Shown: one piece after another, positions 9,011-16,812 of the stretch
How positions within the stretch are numbered: the stretch's first letter is position 1
Layout of the letters: every line of letters starts with the position of its first letter
Origin: Fibrobacter sp.
GTDB lineage: Bacteria; Fibrobacterota; Fibrobacteria; Fibrobacterales; Fibrobacteraceae
Direction: 5' to 3'
NCBI GenBank assembly: GCA_017649565.1
Contig: JAGCGO010000112.1
Coordinates: forward strand, 1-48,348
Length of the DNA stretch: 48,348 nt
The notes under the pieces: generated by a model
The model's input: only the letters and a program-made list of their open reading frames with translations
Databases searched by the model: none
What the model was told of the DNA's origin: nothing
Made by a program: the position numbers and the translations under genes

Positions 9011-9631
9011 ATGAACGCCAAGAAGAAAATCCAATTCATCTCCGAGAAGCTGGACGAGCTTTTCCCGGATCCGCCCATCCCGCTCGACCATACCGACGCC
9101 TACACGATGCTCATTGCCGTAGTGCTGAGTGCGCAGTGTACGGACATCCGTGTCAACCAGGTGACGAAGGTTCTCTTCAAGAAGGCAAACACCCCGGCTG
9201 CCATGGTCAAGCTCGGTCAGAAACGTATCGCCGAAATCATCAAGCCCTGCGGATTTTTCAACACCAAGAGTGCCGGAATCTACAACCTCTCCAAGACGCT
9301 TGTCGACAAGTACAACGGCGAAGTCCCGCACACCTTCGAGGAACTGGAAAAGCTCCCCAGTGTAGGTCACAAGACCGCAAGCGTCGTCATGAGCCACATC
9401 TTCAAGGTTCCCGCGTTCCCGGTGGACACGCACATTCACCGCCTGGCGGAGCGCTGGGGACTCAGCGACGGGAGTTCCGTAGAAAAAACGGAGAAGGACC
9501 TGAAAAAGGCCTTCCCCGAAAACGAATGGGAAAAACGTCACCTGCAGATCATCTACTTCGGCCGCACCTACTGCAAGGCACGCGGGCACAAAGCCGAAGA
9601 ATGCCCGATCTGCAGCGTCGTCGGAATCTAG
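9011..9631 (+). CDS. nth: Endonuclease III (DNA glycosylase/AP lyase)
   Basis: 206 residues from ATG 9011, the typical family length. The helix-hairpin-helix LPSVGHKTAS carries the catalytic Lys (K121), and FPVDTHIHR carries the catalytic Asp (D139). It removes oxidised pyrimidines in base excision repair and nicks the resulting AP site. The C-terminus is unusual. The [4Fe-4S] loop normally reads C-X6-C-X2-C-X5-C, but here it reads C188-X9-C198-X2-C201-X5-stop, so the stop codon replaces the fourth Cys. A hexamer TAGCTT lies 8 nt before the ATG. The gene abuts, tail to tail, the lipoprotein gene on the other strand. Confidence 0.93.
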   Translation: MNAKKKIQFISEKLDELFPDPPIPLDHTDAYTMLIAVVLSAQCTDIRVNQVTKVLFKKANTPAAMVKLGQKRIAEIIKPCGFFNTKSAGIYNLSKTLVDKYNGEVPHTFEELEKLPSVGHKTASVVMSHIFKVPAFPVDTHIHRLAERWGLSDGSSVEKTEKDLKKAFPENEWEKRHLQIIYFGRTYCKARGHKAEECPICSVVGI

Positions 9632-10435
9632 CTAGAACACGAACGTCTTGCCGACATTAAGCCCGTAGCCCAGCTGGAAATCCCATACAATACCACCGTA
9701 AAAACCGGTCGTATGGAAATAATTCAGCGCCATGGCTCCGGTCCAATCTTCTATGTCGCCTTTGTAGAGCATGCCCAGTTCGGCGAGGACACTCCCCCAC
9801 TTGCCTCCATGCCCTAGGCGGGAGCCCGCCCATACGGACGAAACCGGCGCGAAGCCAGCATTTCCGTCGACATTCTCGAGAAGCTTGGCGTCTTCCAGCT
9901 CGTCGCGCTTGTCGTCGTAGCTGCCGCCCCCCTGGAAGAACTGCATTCCGCCGCCCAGACCCAGAAGCACATACGGGCCGACATTGAAGTCCCCGCCCAG
10001 GAGCACGCGTTCCTGCACGTCCCAGAAGGAATAATCCCTCTTGCCTTCCTTGGTCTTGAGCCATGCCCTGTACTTTTCAGCGTTATCGGAACAACGGGAT
10101 TCGTTGCAGTCGAATTGCAACTTGCCTCCCATCCCGCCAACGGCAGCCGAGAAGAACAACGGGGATACGGCACCGCCCATACGGTACATAAACGACACGT
10201 CGCCGCCGCCGCTTCTTACCTCGTTGACATTCAGGCCCTCGCCAGCGATGTTGCCGAAAGCGCCCACAGTGACGGACATTTCCGCATTGGAGCTGTCTGC
10301 CGAGACTCGCGGCTGGTGAGGAACAGCCATGAGCGACGCCCCCATGGAATGGGCCCGCGGCATGAAACAGCCGCACAGAGAAAGCGTCGACAAACAGACT
10401 AAAACGAATACAAATTCTGCCTTTATCCTATTCAT
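9632..10435 (-). CDS. Outer-membrane-like lipoprotein
   Basis: 267 residues. The signal peptide ends in the lipobox SLCGC (Cys about 23). The mature part is Gly-rich with alternating hydrophobic and polar residues (GPYVLLGLGGGMQFF, GGIVWDFQLGYGLNVGKTFVF) and ends in Phe, a pattern of outer-membrane beta-barrels or barrel-associated proteins. Start is ATG 10435 with AAGGAGG about 8 nt upstream. It is the third and last gene of a minus-strand operon with the esterase-like gene 33 bp upstream. It could be an outer-membrane partner of the two exported proteins. No specific family was recognised. Confidence 0.75.
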   Translation of the reverse strand: MNRIKAEFVFVLVCLSTLSLCGCFMPRAHSMGASLMAVPHQPRVSADSSNAEMSVTVGAFGNIAGEGLNVNEVRSGGGDVSFMYRMGGAVSPLFFSAAVGGMGGKLQFDCNESRCSDNAEKYRAWLKTKEGKRDYSFWDVQERVLLGGDFNVGPYVLLGLGGGMQFFQGGGSYDDKRDELEDAKLLENVDGNAGFAPVSSVWAGSRLGHGGKWGSVLAELGMLYKGDIEDWTGAMALNYFHTTGFYGGIVWDFQLGYGLNVGKTFVF

Positions 10436-10468
10436 TCAGATTCCTCCTTTGTTTGTTCTAGGTACATG

Positions 10469-12955
10469 CTATTTCAACTGAATCGACTTTACGATACAGC
10501 GTTCCCCGGTGGCTATCCCCTGCATATTCAAACGGGAAACAGAATAACTGGATTCCGGAGTGATTTCCGTATTTATGATTTCGGACAGCGGAACTTGTTT
10601 TACCACAAGACCATTCTTAGACACACCACCGCCCAAGTTCGCGTTTTGGACAACCTTAGAATCAAAATATACACGAATATTCTGGCAGGAACCAGGCCAG
10701 TAAATTACCTCCAACATAGAAAATCCGTCTAAATTCACCTGACGGCCAAAATCCAGGTACATGCCATCGTACCGTTTGTCAACCTCGATGGACAATCCAG
10801 CACCCAAATTGTCGGAATAATCAGATAATTTCACATTTTCGCTCCACGGAATGCGTTTGTATGTCGACGGATAGATATTTGGGGAGCTGATGGCGGCAGG
10901 AACCTGCACATGGTTTACGGAATTCCTTACAAGCCGAACCGAAGCAAGCGCCACCTTGGCCCCCGCAGAATTCAGAATCAGGTTAAACCAGCGGTAATTC
11001 GCAAGCGCGCCGGTAGCAGAGGGCATCTGCCAGCGAAGCAAGTGATATTTCCCGTCTTGCTCTACATTGATTTCTTCCATCTGCACGCCGGAACCGCTCT
11101 TTCCCTTTTGAACCATCAGTTCCGCCTTCATCCAGTTCGACTTCGGGGACTCCACCTTGATTTGCACCTCGAAAATCGAGTTCGCGGGAATATCGGCGCC
11201 GTAGTCAAACAGGGCAACCTTCTGCCAACCCGCAGGCAGGTCGAAAGTCACCACGTCGGCAATCTCGGTAGACCCCGCGCTGAAATTGTACCTCGCATAC
11301 GGGAATTTCGTCTTCTGGAGCACACCGCCATTGCGAATGACATCGGGCATTTTCGAGAGGTCCAAGCAGCTCGTGCCGGGAGAAAACAGGCCCGTTAGCA
11401 TCGGGTTACGGAACTCGCCTGCCGACGAATCGTAATCGATCTTGGCCAATTCACAAAAAAAGCGCCAAACATCGGTCTGCATTCCGCGCAGGACAAGCGT
11501 GTCCACGGAGCCGTCTTCGCGGACAGCGGGTTCAATGTGCCTGCCGTTAAAAATGTCGTAATAGCGGGGATGCGTCGGATCAACCGCATACACCTTGCCC
11601 GCCGAAGAACGGCTCCCGGGATTCTCGAACGAGAATCCCTGCGCGGAAACCGTCGCTGCGCATTCTTTCCGTATGGCAAGGTCTCCGTCGCAGTTGAGAT
11701 CCATGGCACTGGCCGTCGGGATAAACGTGCTGCTCGGAGAACCCAGCTTCGCTTCAATCCACTTCGAATGGAAAGTCCACTTGAAAGGCCCCAACCCGCG
11801 CTTGAACGAATCCGGCATCTCCTTTTCAAACCCGCTGCGCAAAGCCTCGTACATTGTCTTCGCGAACGGATACGTGGAGCCCTGTATAAAGTCCAAGGCC
11901 GGGTCCCCATAGGCATACTTATCCTCGCTTCCCGCCGAGAATTCGTACATGTAGTTGTGCGAAACCTGCGTGTTAGGAGACCCATACGAGTAAATCCCGC
12001 TTATGGCACGACCATATGTCGAGCCGCTATGCTGGGCCTCGCGCCGCAAGGTGAACAGCTGCGTGGCATGCGCAAGCCCCATCCCCCTCATTGGTCCCTG
12101 CGAAATAAGTACCGTCGGGAAACCCTTGTAACTGCAGGCCTTGCGGTACTCACCGAACAGGAATCTCGACGTGTCCGTGTCCGCCTCGAAGCCGGACGAT
12201 TCCTGACGGAGCAACAAGTCGCTGGCACCCGGACCATTAATGAGGTCCACAAACGCCTCGGCATCGGCAGAACCACCTTCTTTCGACCAGAACCAGATCG
12301 TTTCCAGCAAGCCCTTCGGCATGACGGCTCCCTGGTGGGGAGAATCCAGTGATGCAAAAAGCTTGATCGGCGCATCCGACTTTTTGCGTCCCATATCGTA
12401 CAGGTAAGCGCCATAGCGGCCAATGATTCCACCCTGGCTGATGCCGAGCACCACGAAGCCCTCGTTCACGGCGTCGGGAAACGGCACGAGATTGTTTGAA
12501 CTGAAAAAGGCGAGCATTTTCGCGAACAACTCGGCATTGTCCTTGACCGAACGCGTCACCGTCTCCGAAAACTGCACCAGGATAGGCGTATAGCCCATGT
12601 TGAGGAACATTTCGGGAATGCCGAATTCCTCGACGTCCCTGTAAAAATCGTCCAGCGTGCGCACTTCATCCATACTCAGGTATATTCCGTCAAGGATGAA
12701 CACCGGACGCAAGAGGCGCGCATGGAAAACAGACGAGGCATCCTTTTGCGGCTCTATCACCATCGTACGTATACTCGCAGCAAGAGCTGTCGTCTTGGCA
12801 ACGCGTGATGCCGTATGGCGAGTCTGGGCCATATCCTTGTTGGATACGCACAGTTCGCTGTCGCACGGAGCAAAGAACATCTGCAGGTTTGATCCATAAG
12901 CAAGACCGCACACGAACAGGGCCACCCATAGAAGTTTCACAATATTTCGCATCAT
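10469..12955 (-). CDS. Exported alpha/beta-hydrolase (esterase/lipase-like) with C-terminal beta-sandwich modules
   Basis: 828 residues. The signal peptide (MMRNIVKLLWVALFVCGLAYG) is likely cut after AYG. The first 350 or so residues look like an alpha/beta-hydrolase: a strand before the oxyanion region (PVFILDGIYLS), the nucleophile elbow VVLGISQGGIIGRYGAYL with GXSXG, and LFASLDSPHQGA, typical of lipases acting on large substrates. Two beta-rich modules follow (about 560-680 and 690-828) that resemble carbohydrate-binding or jelly-roll domains. It may be a secreted carbohydrate esterase or lipase. The substrate is not deducible. The start overlaps the upstream gene's stop (ATGA), with GGAGG at suitable spacing. 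Confidence 0.75.
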   Translation of the reverse strand: MMRNIVKLLWVALFVCGLAYGSNLQMFFAPCDSELCVSNKDMAQTRHTASRVAKTTALAASIRTMVIEPQKDASSVFHARLLRPVFILDGIYLSMDEVRTLDDFYRDVEEFGIPEMFLNMGYTPILVQFSETVTRSVKDNAELFAKMLAFFSSNNLVPFPDAVNEGFVVLGISQGGIIGRYGAYLYDMGRKKSDAPIKLFASLDSPHQGAVMPKGLLETIWFWSKEGGSADAEAFVDLINGPGASDLLLRQESSGFEADTDTSRFLFGEYRKACSYKGFPTVLISQGPMRGMGLAHATQLFTLRREAQHSGSTYGRAISGIYSYGSPNTQVSHNYMYEFSAGSEDKYAYGDPALDFIQGSTYPFAKTMYEALRSGFEKEMPDSFKRGLGPFKWTFHSKWIEAKLGSPSSTFIPTASAMDLNCDGDLAIRKECAATVSAQGFSFENPGSRSSAGKVYAVDPTHPRYYDIFNGRHIEPAVREDGSVDTLVLRGMQTDVWRFFCELAKIDYDSSAGEFRNPMLTGLFSPGTSCLDLSKMPDVIRNGGVLQKTKFPYARYNFSAGSTEIADVVTFDLPAGWQKVALFDYGADIPANSIFEVQIKVESPKSNWMKAELMVQKGKSGSGVQMEEINVEQDGKYHLLRWQMPSATGALANYRWFNLILNSAGAKVALASVRLVRNSVNHVQVPAAISSPNIYPSTYKRIPWSENVKLSDYSDNLGAGLSIEVDKRYDGMYLDFGRQVNLDGFSMLEVIYWPGSCQNIRVYFDSKVVQNANLGGGVSKNGLVVKQVPLSEIINTEITPESSYSVSRLNMQGIATGERCIVKSIQLK

Positions 12956-14226
12956 TTAACCTCCACGTATAAGTTTTGCCTTTGTGTTTCTCCTCCAGCG
13001 GTCAGCTTGACGGAAATCTTCTGCACGCCCGCCGACTCGAACTCCAGTTCCAACGAGCCTTTCACGGAAAGAGCGGCACATTTTCCGGCCGTACAAATCT
13101 CGACCTGCGGTAACGAGTTTCTCTGCGTCACCGCAAAGTACGGATCGTACACGAGCTTCAGTTTTGAGCCGCGCACAAAAGACGACGGAATGCCTGCCTG
13201 CAGGAGCCGGGTTTTTACAAGTTGCGTCGTCGCGCAGAGAGTGTCCTGGCATTCGGGATATGCATATTCCACGTCGGCAACCAGCAACGGCATGAACGAA
13301 TAGTTGTTCGCCGCAGCAAAGGCAACCGCCTCGTCAAAGACGCCCTTCGGGTTTGCAACAACGCTGTCCCGCAAGCGGTTACGGTCGACAAAGAACAGGT
13401 TCCTGTACCACAGACGCCTAGATTCAGCCGGGGTAACCGATTCACTCTCCAGCGATTCCCGAATTTGCCGATGTTCGTTATAATTCAGAACGAACGCAGC
13501 AGTCGTCAAGCCGGCAAGACGTTTACGTTCTGCATCGGAATGCGCGGCGCTCGCCGGCACTGCCGTGGACGACAGGCACAGAGATGTGCGAACAGGTGAT
13601 TTCGCGACCGTATTCGTCGGTGTAAACCCTGCACCGGAATCGGCCACGGCAGCGCCTGCCTCCACGGAGGCCTCCTGCACGGACGAAACCGTGCAGGAGA
13701 GCGAGACGTCGTCAACGAACAACGTCGTATACTGATAGGCCGGAACGCCGAACAAGCCTATCCAAACCTTTTCTACCCTCTGCAAGCCCGCTCCCAGCAT
13801 TTTCTCGACCGGGATATCCAGGGACCGCGTCACGTTTGCAGGAATGTCGGAAAATACGACGTTTCCTGTCCCCCGCGAACTCGCAAGCCACACCCCGAAC
13901 TTCACGTTCTGCGTTGCACGGACCTTCAGGCGCAGGGAACCGCCTTGAACGTTCCTGGGCAAGGCCGCAAGCGACAGGGCTCCAATCCAGTCCGCCTTCA
14001 CGTTCTTCATGCCCGACAACCTTATATAAGGGGGCTTCATCGCACCCATCTCGCCCCAGTTGGCAGACCACTCCGGAGCCTCGGGGAACGTTCTACTTGA
14101 AGCATCCATTTGCCCCGGCGTACCTGCGCCGTTGTAAAGGACCTTTTCTTCACATACCTGGGCGTTAACCGTCATCATCGCCAATAAGGCAATAGACACA
14201 ATACGCCCCAATATCCTATTACTCAT
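12952..14226 (-). CDS. Exported beta-sandwich protein, first gene of the secreted-esterase operon
   Basis: 424 residues from ATG 14226, chosen because AGGAGA precedes it and the protein then begins with a signal peptide (MSNRILGRIVSIALLAMMTVNA). Residues about 30-180 look like a carbohydrate-binding-type beta-sandwich that ends in the typical TTLFVDDVSLSC. A helical segment follows (LNYNEHRQIRESLE, RRLWYRNLFFVDRNRLRD), then a C-terminal beta domain with several Cys that could form disulfides. No catalytic motif was recognised. Overlap with the next gene implies equal production, so a complex or shared pathway with the hydrolase is plausible but inferred. Confidence 0.7.
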   Translation of the reverse strand: MSNRILGRIVSIALLAMMTVNAQVCEEKVLYNGAGTPGQMDASSRTFPEAPEWSANWGEMGAMKPPYIRLSGMKNVKADWIGALSLAALPRNVQGGSLRLKVRATQNVKFGVWLASSRGTGNVVFSDIPANVTRSLDIPVEKMLGAGLQRVEKVWIGLFGVPAYQYTTLFVDDVSLSCTVSSVQEASVEAGAAVADSGAGFTPTNTVAKSPVRTSLCLSSTAVPASAAHSDAERKRLAGLTTAAFVLNYNEHRQIRESLESESVTPAESRRLWYRNLFFVDRNRLRDSVVANPKGVFDEAVAFAAANNYSFMPLLVADVEYAYPECQDTLCATTQLVKTRLLQAGIPSSFVRGSKLKLVYDPYFAVTQRNSLPQVEICTAGKCAALSVKGSLELEFESAGVQKISVKLTAGGETQRQNLYVEVK

Positions 14227-14316
14227 AGGATCTCCTATATGCAATGTGGATAAATCAAATAGGCGTAAGCCAAGCCTGATTTCAGGCATCAATCAAAAAT
14301 CCGGGAGGTTTCCAAT

Positions 14317-14346
14317 AAAAAAGCATCCGCGGGATTCCCGCGAATG
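14317..14346 (-). terminator. Terminator downstream of the histidine kinase gene
   Basis: On the minus strand, CATTCGCGGG/CCCGCGGATG with a 3-nt loop is followed by CTTTTTTATT. It lies about 120 nt after the kinase stop and just upstream of the esterase operon, separating the two transcripts. Confidence 0.75.
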
Positions 14347-14464
14347 TATCAATACCTTCGGACAAGTTTTAAATTAACTTCTTGCGAGGTCTTTGTAAAG
14401 CGAATTAAAGCAATATTTCTTTTACGGACAAAAAGCGCTTTTCGCGCGTCACTATTTTCGACAC

Positions 14465-15670
14465 CTAGGAGCGCAGCTTCAATTTAAGGCAGCTCGTATA
14501 AACGCCATCCTTCACCGAGGTCGTATATTCGTAACGTCCTTCGTACAGGAGCGTCAGACGCTTTTCGAACATCACAAGCCCAAGGCCGCTCGACTTGCTC
14601 TGCGACTTCCTCGGGAAATTGGAATTTTCGGAACGGAACTCGAAATCGTCGCCTTTCTGCACGATGCTTATGTGGACAAAGCTCCCGCCCTGCGGATTCA
14701 CGCAATGCTTTATTGCATTTTCTACCAAGGGCATCACGAGCAGCGGATCGATCTTTCGCTCGGGATCTTCCAACTGGGTTTCAAACTGGAAGTCAAAACC
14801 TTCGTCGAAGCGGAGCCTTTCCAGTGCCGCATATTTTTGCAGGATATCCACGTCTTCCTGCAAGGTGATGTACTGGTCCGATGTCTGGTAGAGCATCACG
14901 CGCAACAGCTTCGAAAGTTTCTCCATCGACGATTCCGCCTTCTTCGCGTCAATCCGGATCAAGGCGGAAATGTTGTTCAAAGTATTGAAAAGGAAATGCG
15001 GACTCAGTTGGCTCTTGAGAAAGTCGAGTTCGTACTGCAGGGCCGACCTTTTCTGTTCACGCTTGATAAACGCCCTGATAATCTGGCGGAGCATCACATG
15101 GTAGGCCACGCAGATGATGCAGATAAATCCGATGAAGAACACAAACGAAAGTGCCGTCCATAGCGTAAAGTGCCCCTTGACCGCGGAGAAACAATACGAA
15201 CTGACAAAATAGCCCCACGAATCTGAAGGAGTACGGTCAAAAAGGAAAAACACCACCTCTCGAACGACAAGGGCAACCATGACCAGGACAAGATTCAAAA
15301 TAAAATAACTCAGGTAATGTTTCTTGAAGATACAGCCCGGGACAAGGAACTTCTGGTTCACCTGGAAAATGCACAAGGTAAGCAGCAGCGGCACATAGAA
15401 CGAGAGGGTGTTCCTCACGTCGACATTTCCCGAAGAAAAGAATCCCTGGTCCAAGATGAGCATCAATGGGAACAAGAGAATGAACAGCCAAAGCAGGAAA
15501 AACGGAACGAATGCGGGAATCGGATAGTTCAGCATTTCGTTTTCCGAATTCAGGATGTCAATCAGCTTTTTTTCACCGCGTTCGAAGCTCATTTCCTGAA
15601 GGCTTTCGAACAAGGATCTTTTGTCGTTAAAGAAGCGAATTAGCGGATTCTTTTGCTTTTCTTCGGTCAT
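14465..15670 (-). CDS. LytS/YehU-type sensor histidine kinase (His_kinase family PF06580)
   Basis: 401 residues. After a charged N-terminus there are about four to six hydrophobic segments (about 55-80, 90-105, 120-150, 175-205), so it is an inner-membrane protein. The cytoplasmic part has the family signature LKSQLSPHFLFNTLNNISALIR, where the His of SPHFLFN is the phosphorylation site. It then has LLVMPLVENAIKHCV (N box) and GLGLVMFEKRL (G box). Such kinases normally phosphorylate a LytTR response regulator encoded next door, but none is seen within several kilobases. Start ATG 15670 has AGGA upstream. The gene is divergent from the sigma factor gene. Confidence 0.9.
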   Translation of the reverse strand: MTEEKQKNPLIRFFNDKRSLFESLQEMSFERGEKKLIDILNSENEMLNYPIPAFVPFFLLWLFILLFPLMLILDQGFFSSGNVDVRNTLSFYVPLLLTLCIFQVNQKFLVPGCIFKKHYLSYFILNLVLVMVALVVREVVFFLFDRTPSDSWGYFVSSYCFSAVKGHFTLWTALSFVFFIGFICIICVAYHVMLRQIIRAFIKREQKRSALQYELDFLKSQLSPHFLFNTLNNISALIRIDAKKAESSMEKLSKLLRVMLYQTSDQYITLQEDVDILQKYAALERLRFDEGFDFQFETQLEDPERKIDPLLVMPLVENAIKHCVNPQGGSFVHISIVQKGDDFEFRSENSNFPRKSQSKSSGLGLVMFEKRLTLLYEGRYEYTTSVKDGVYTSCLKLKLRS

Positions 15671-15850
15671 GTTCCTAAAATTAAGTCAATTATCGGCTTA
15701 AAAGCCCTCCATTATGACAAATTTATGACGAAAATGCATTTTTTTGCGACAAAAAACAAATTTAACTTTTGCGAACCGTGTTCCTATTGCTGACACAGTC
15801 ACGCCTCTCCGGAGTTACATTTGATATCGTCAACAACAAGAGAGGCAACA

Positions 15851-16705
15851 ATGCTCAAGACATCACGCAGCAGAGACGAAAAGGATATTTTCTTCCAGTA
15901 CCTGAATGACATCGCCAGGTATCCGCTGCTCACCAAGGAACAGGAAAAGATTGTTCTTCGCAAGGTCCAGCAAGGTAACAGGGCCGCAATGGATCTCTTG
16001 GTCAAATCCAACCTCCGCTTCGTCGTGAACATCGCCCAACTCTACAAGGGCCAGGGTCTCGACATCAACGAACTCATCAACGAAGGCAACATGGGTCTCA
16101 TCGAGGCCGCCCGCCGTTTTGACTCGAACCAGAAAATCAAGTTTATCAGCTATGCCGTGTGGTGGGTCCGTCAGAACATCACCCGCGCCATTGCCGAAAA
16201 GGGCCGCCTGGTGCGCATCAGCGCCGAAAAGGAACTCATCCTCCGCCGCTTCAGCCGCCACGCCAAGGAATCCCGCCAGCTTATCGGCGGCACGGTCGCC
16301 ATCGACCCGAAGAGCCTCGAAGGGCTTTCCAAGTACAAGGCCTCCGAAATCGAAAAGATTCTCATGATGGGCAACAAAGCCGCCTCCTTGGACTGCCCCA
16401 TAGGCGAAGACGGCGACATGACCCTCGGCGACACCATTTCGGACGAAAACCTGCGTACCGACGAGCTCGCCCAGAAGCGCACCCGTGCCGAAGCGTTCTC
16501 CAAGGTCCTCGCGGACAACCTATCCCGCCAGGAAAAGCAGATTGTCGAACTCTATTACGGGTTCAAGTCCGATACCGACATCAACCTCAAGGAAATCGCC
16601 CCTGTCGTAGGACTTTCCAAGGAACGCGTCCGCCAGCTCAAGGAAACAGCACTCGCCAAGCTCCGCAATTCCAGCGCAAGCGCCCTGCTGAACGAGGCTG
16701 CCTAA
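15851..16705 (+). CDS. rpoD: RNA polymerase sigma-70 factor, RpoD/SigA family (short form)
   Basis: 284 residues from ATG 15851, preceded by AGAGAGG. An upstream in-frame ATG at 15821 has no ribosome binding site. Region 1.2 (DIFFQYLNDIARYPLLTKEQE), region 2 (NLRFVVNIAQLYKGQGL, GLIEAARRFD, KFISYAVWWVRQNI), region 3 and region 4 with the helix-turn-helix (LKEIAPVVGLSKERVRQLKETAL) are all present. Region 1.1 and the large non-conserved insert of proteobacterial RpoD are absent. The layout matches the short primary sigma factors of Bacteroidetes, so this is probably the housekeeping sigma factor. A group 2 paralogue cannot be excluded. TACATT at 15816-15821 is a possible -10. Confidence 0.88.
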   Translation: MLKTSRSRDEKDIFFQYLNDIARYPLLTKEQEKIVLRKVQQGNRAAMDLLVKSNLRFVVNIAQLYKGQGLDINELINEGNMGLIEAARRFDSNQKIKFISYAVWWVRQNITRAIAEKGRLVRISAEKELILRRFSRHAKESRQLIGGTVAIDPKSLEGLSKYKASEIEKILMMGNKAASLDCPIGEDGDMTLGDTISDENLRTDELAQKRTRAEAFSKVLADNLSRQEKQIVELYYGFKSDTDINLKEIAPVVGLSKERVRQLKETALAKLRNSSASALLNEAA

Positions 16706-16740
16706 GCGACAAAAAGTTTTTTTCATCTCTCTCCTTCTAA

Positions 16741-16768
16741 AAAACCGGCCATTATCGGCCGGTTTTTT
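16741..16768 (+). terminator. Strong terminator after the sigma factor gene
   Basis: AAAACCGGCC/GGCCGGTTTT with a 6-nt loop followed by more T, 36 nt after the stop codon. The A run on the other side makes it potentially bidirectional. Confidence 0.9.
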
Positions 16769-16812
16769 CCGTTTTTTACCCCCCAAACCACGGGAAATTG
16801 TATCTTTTAGGC

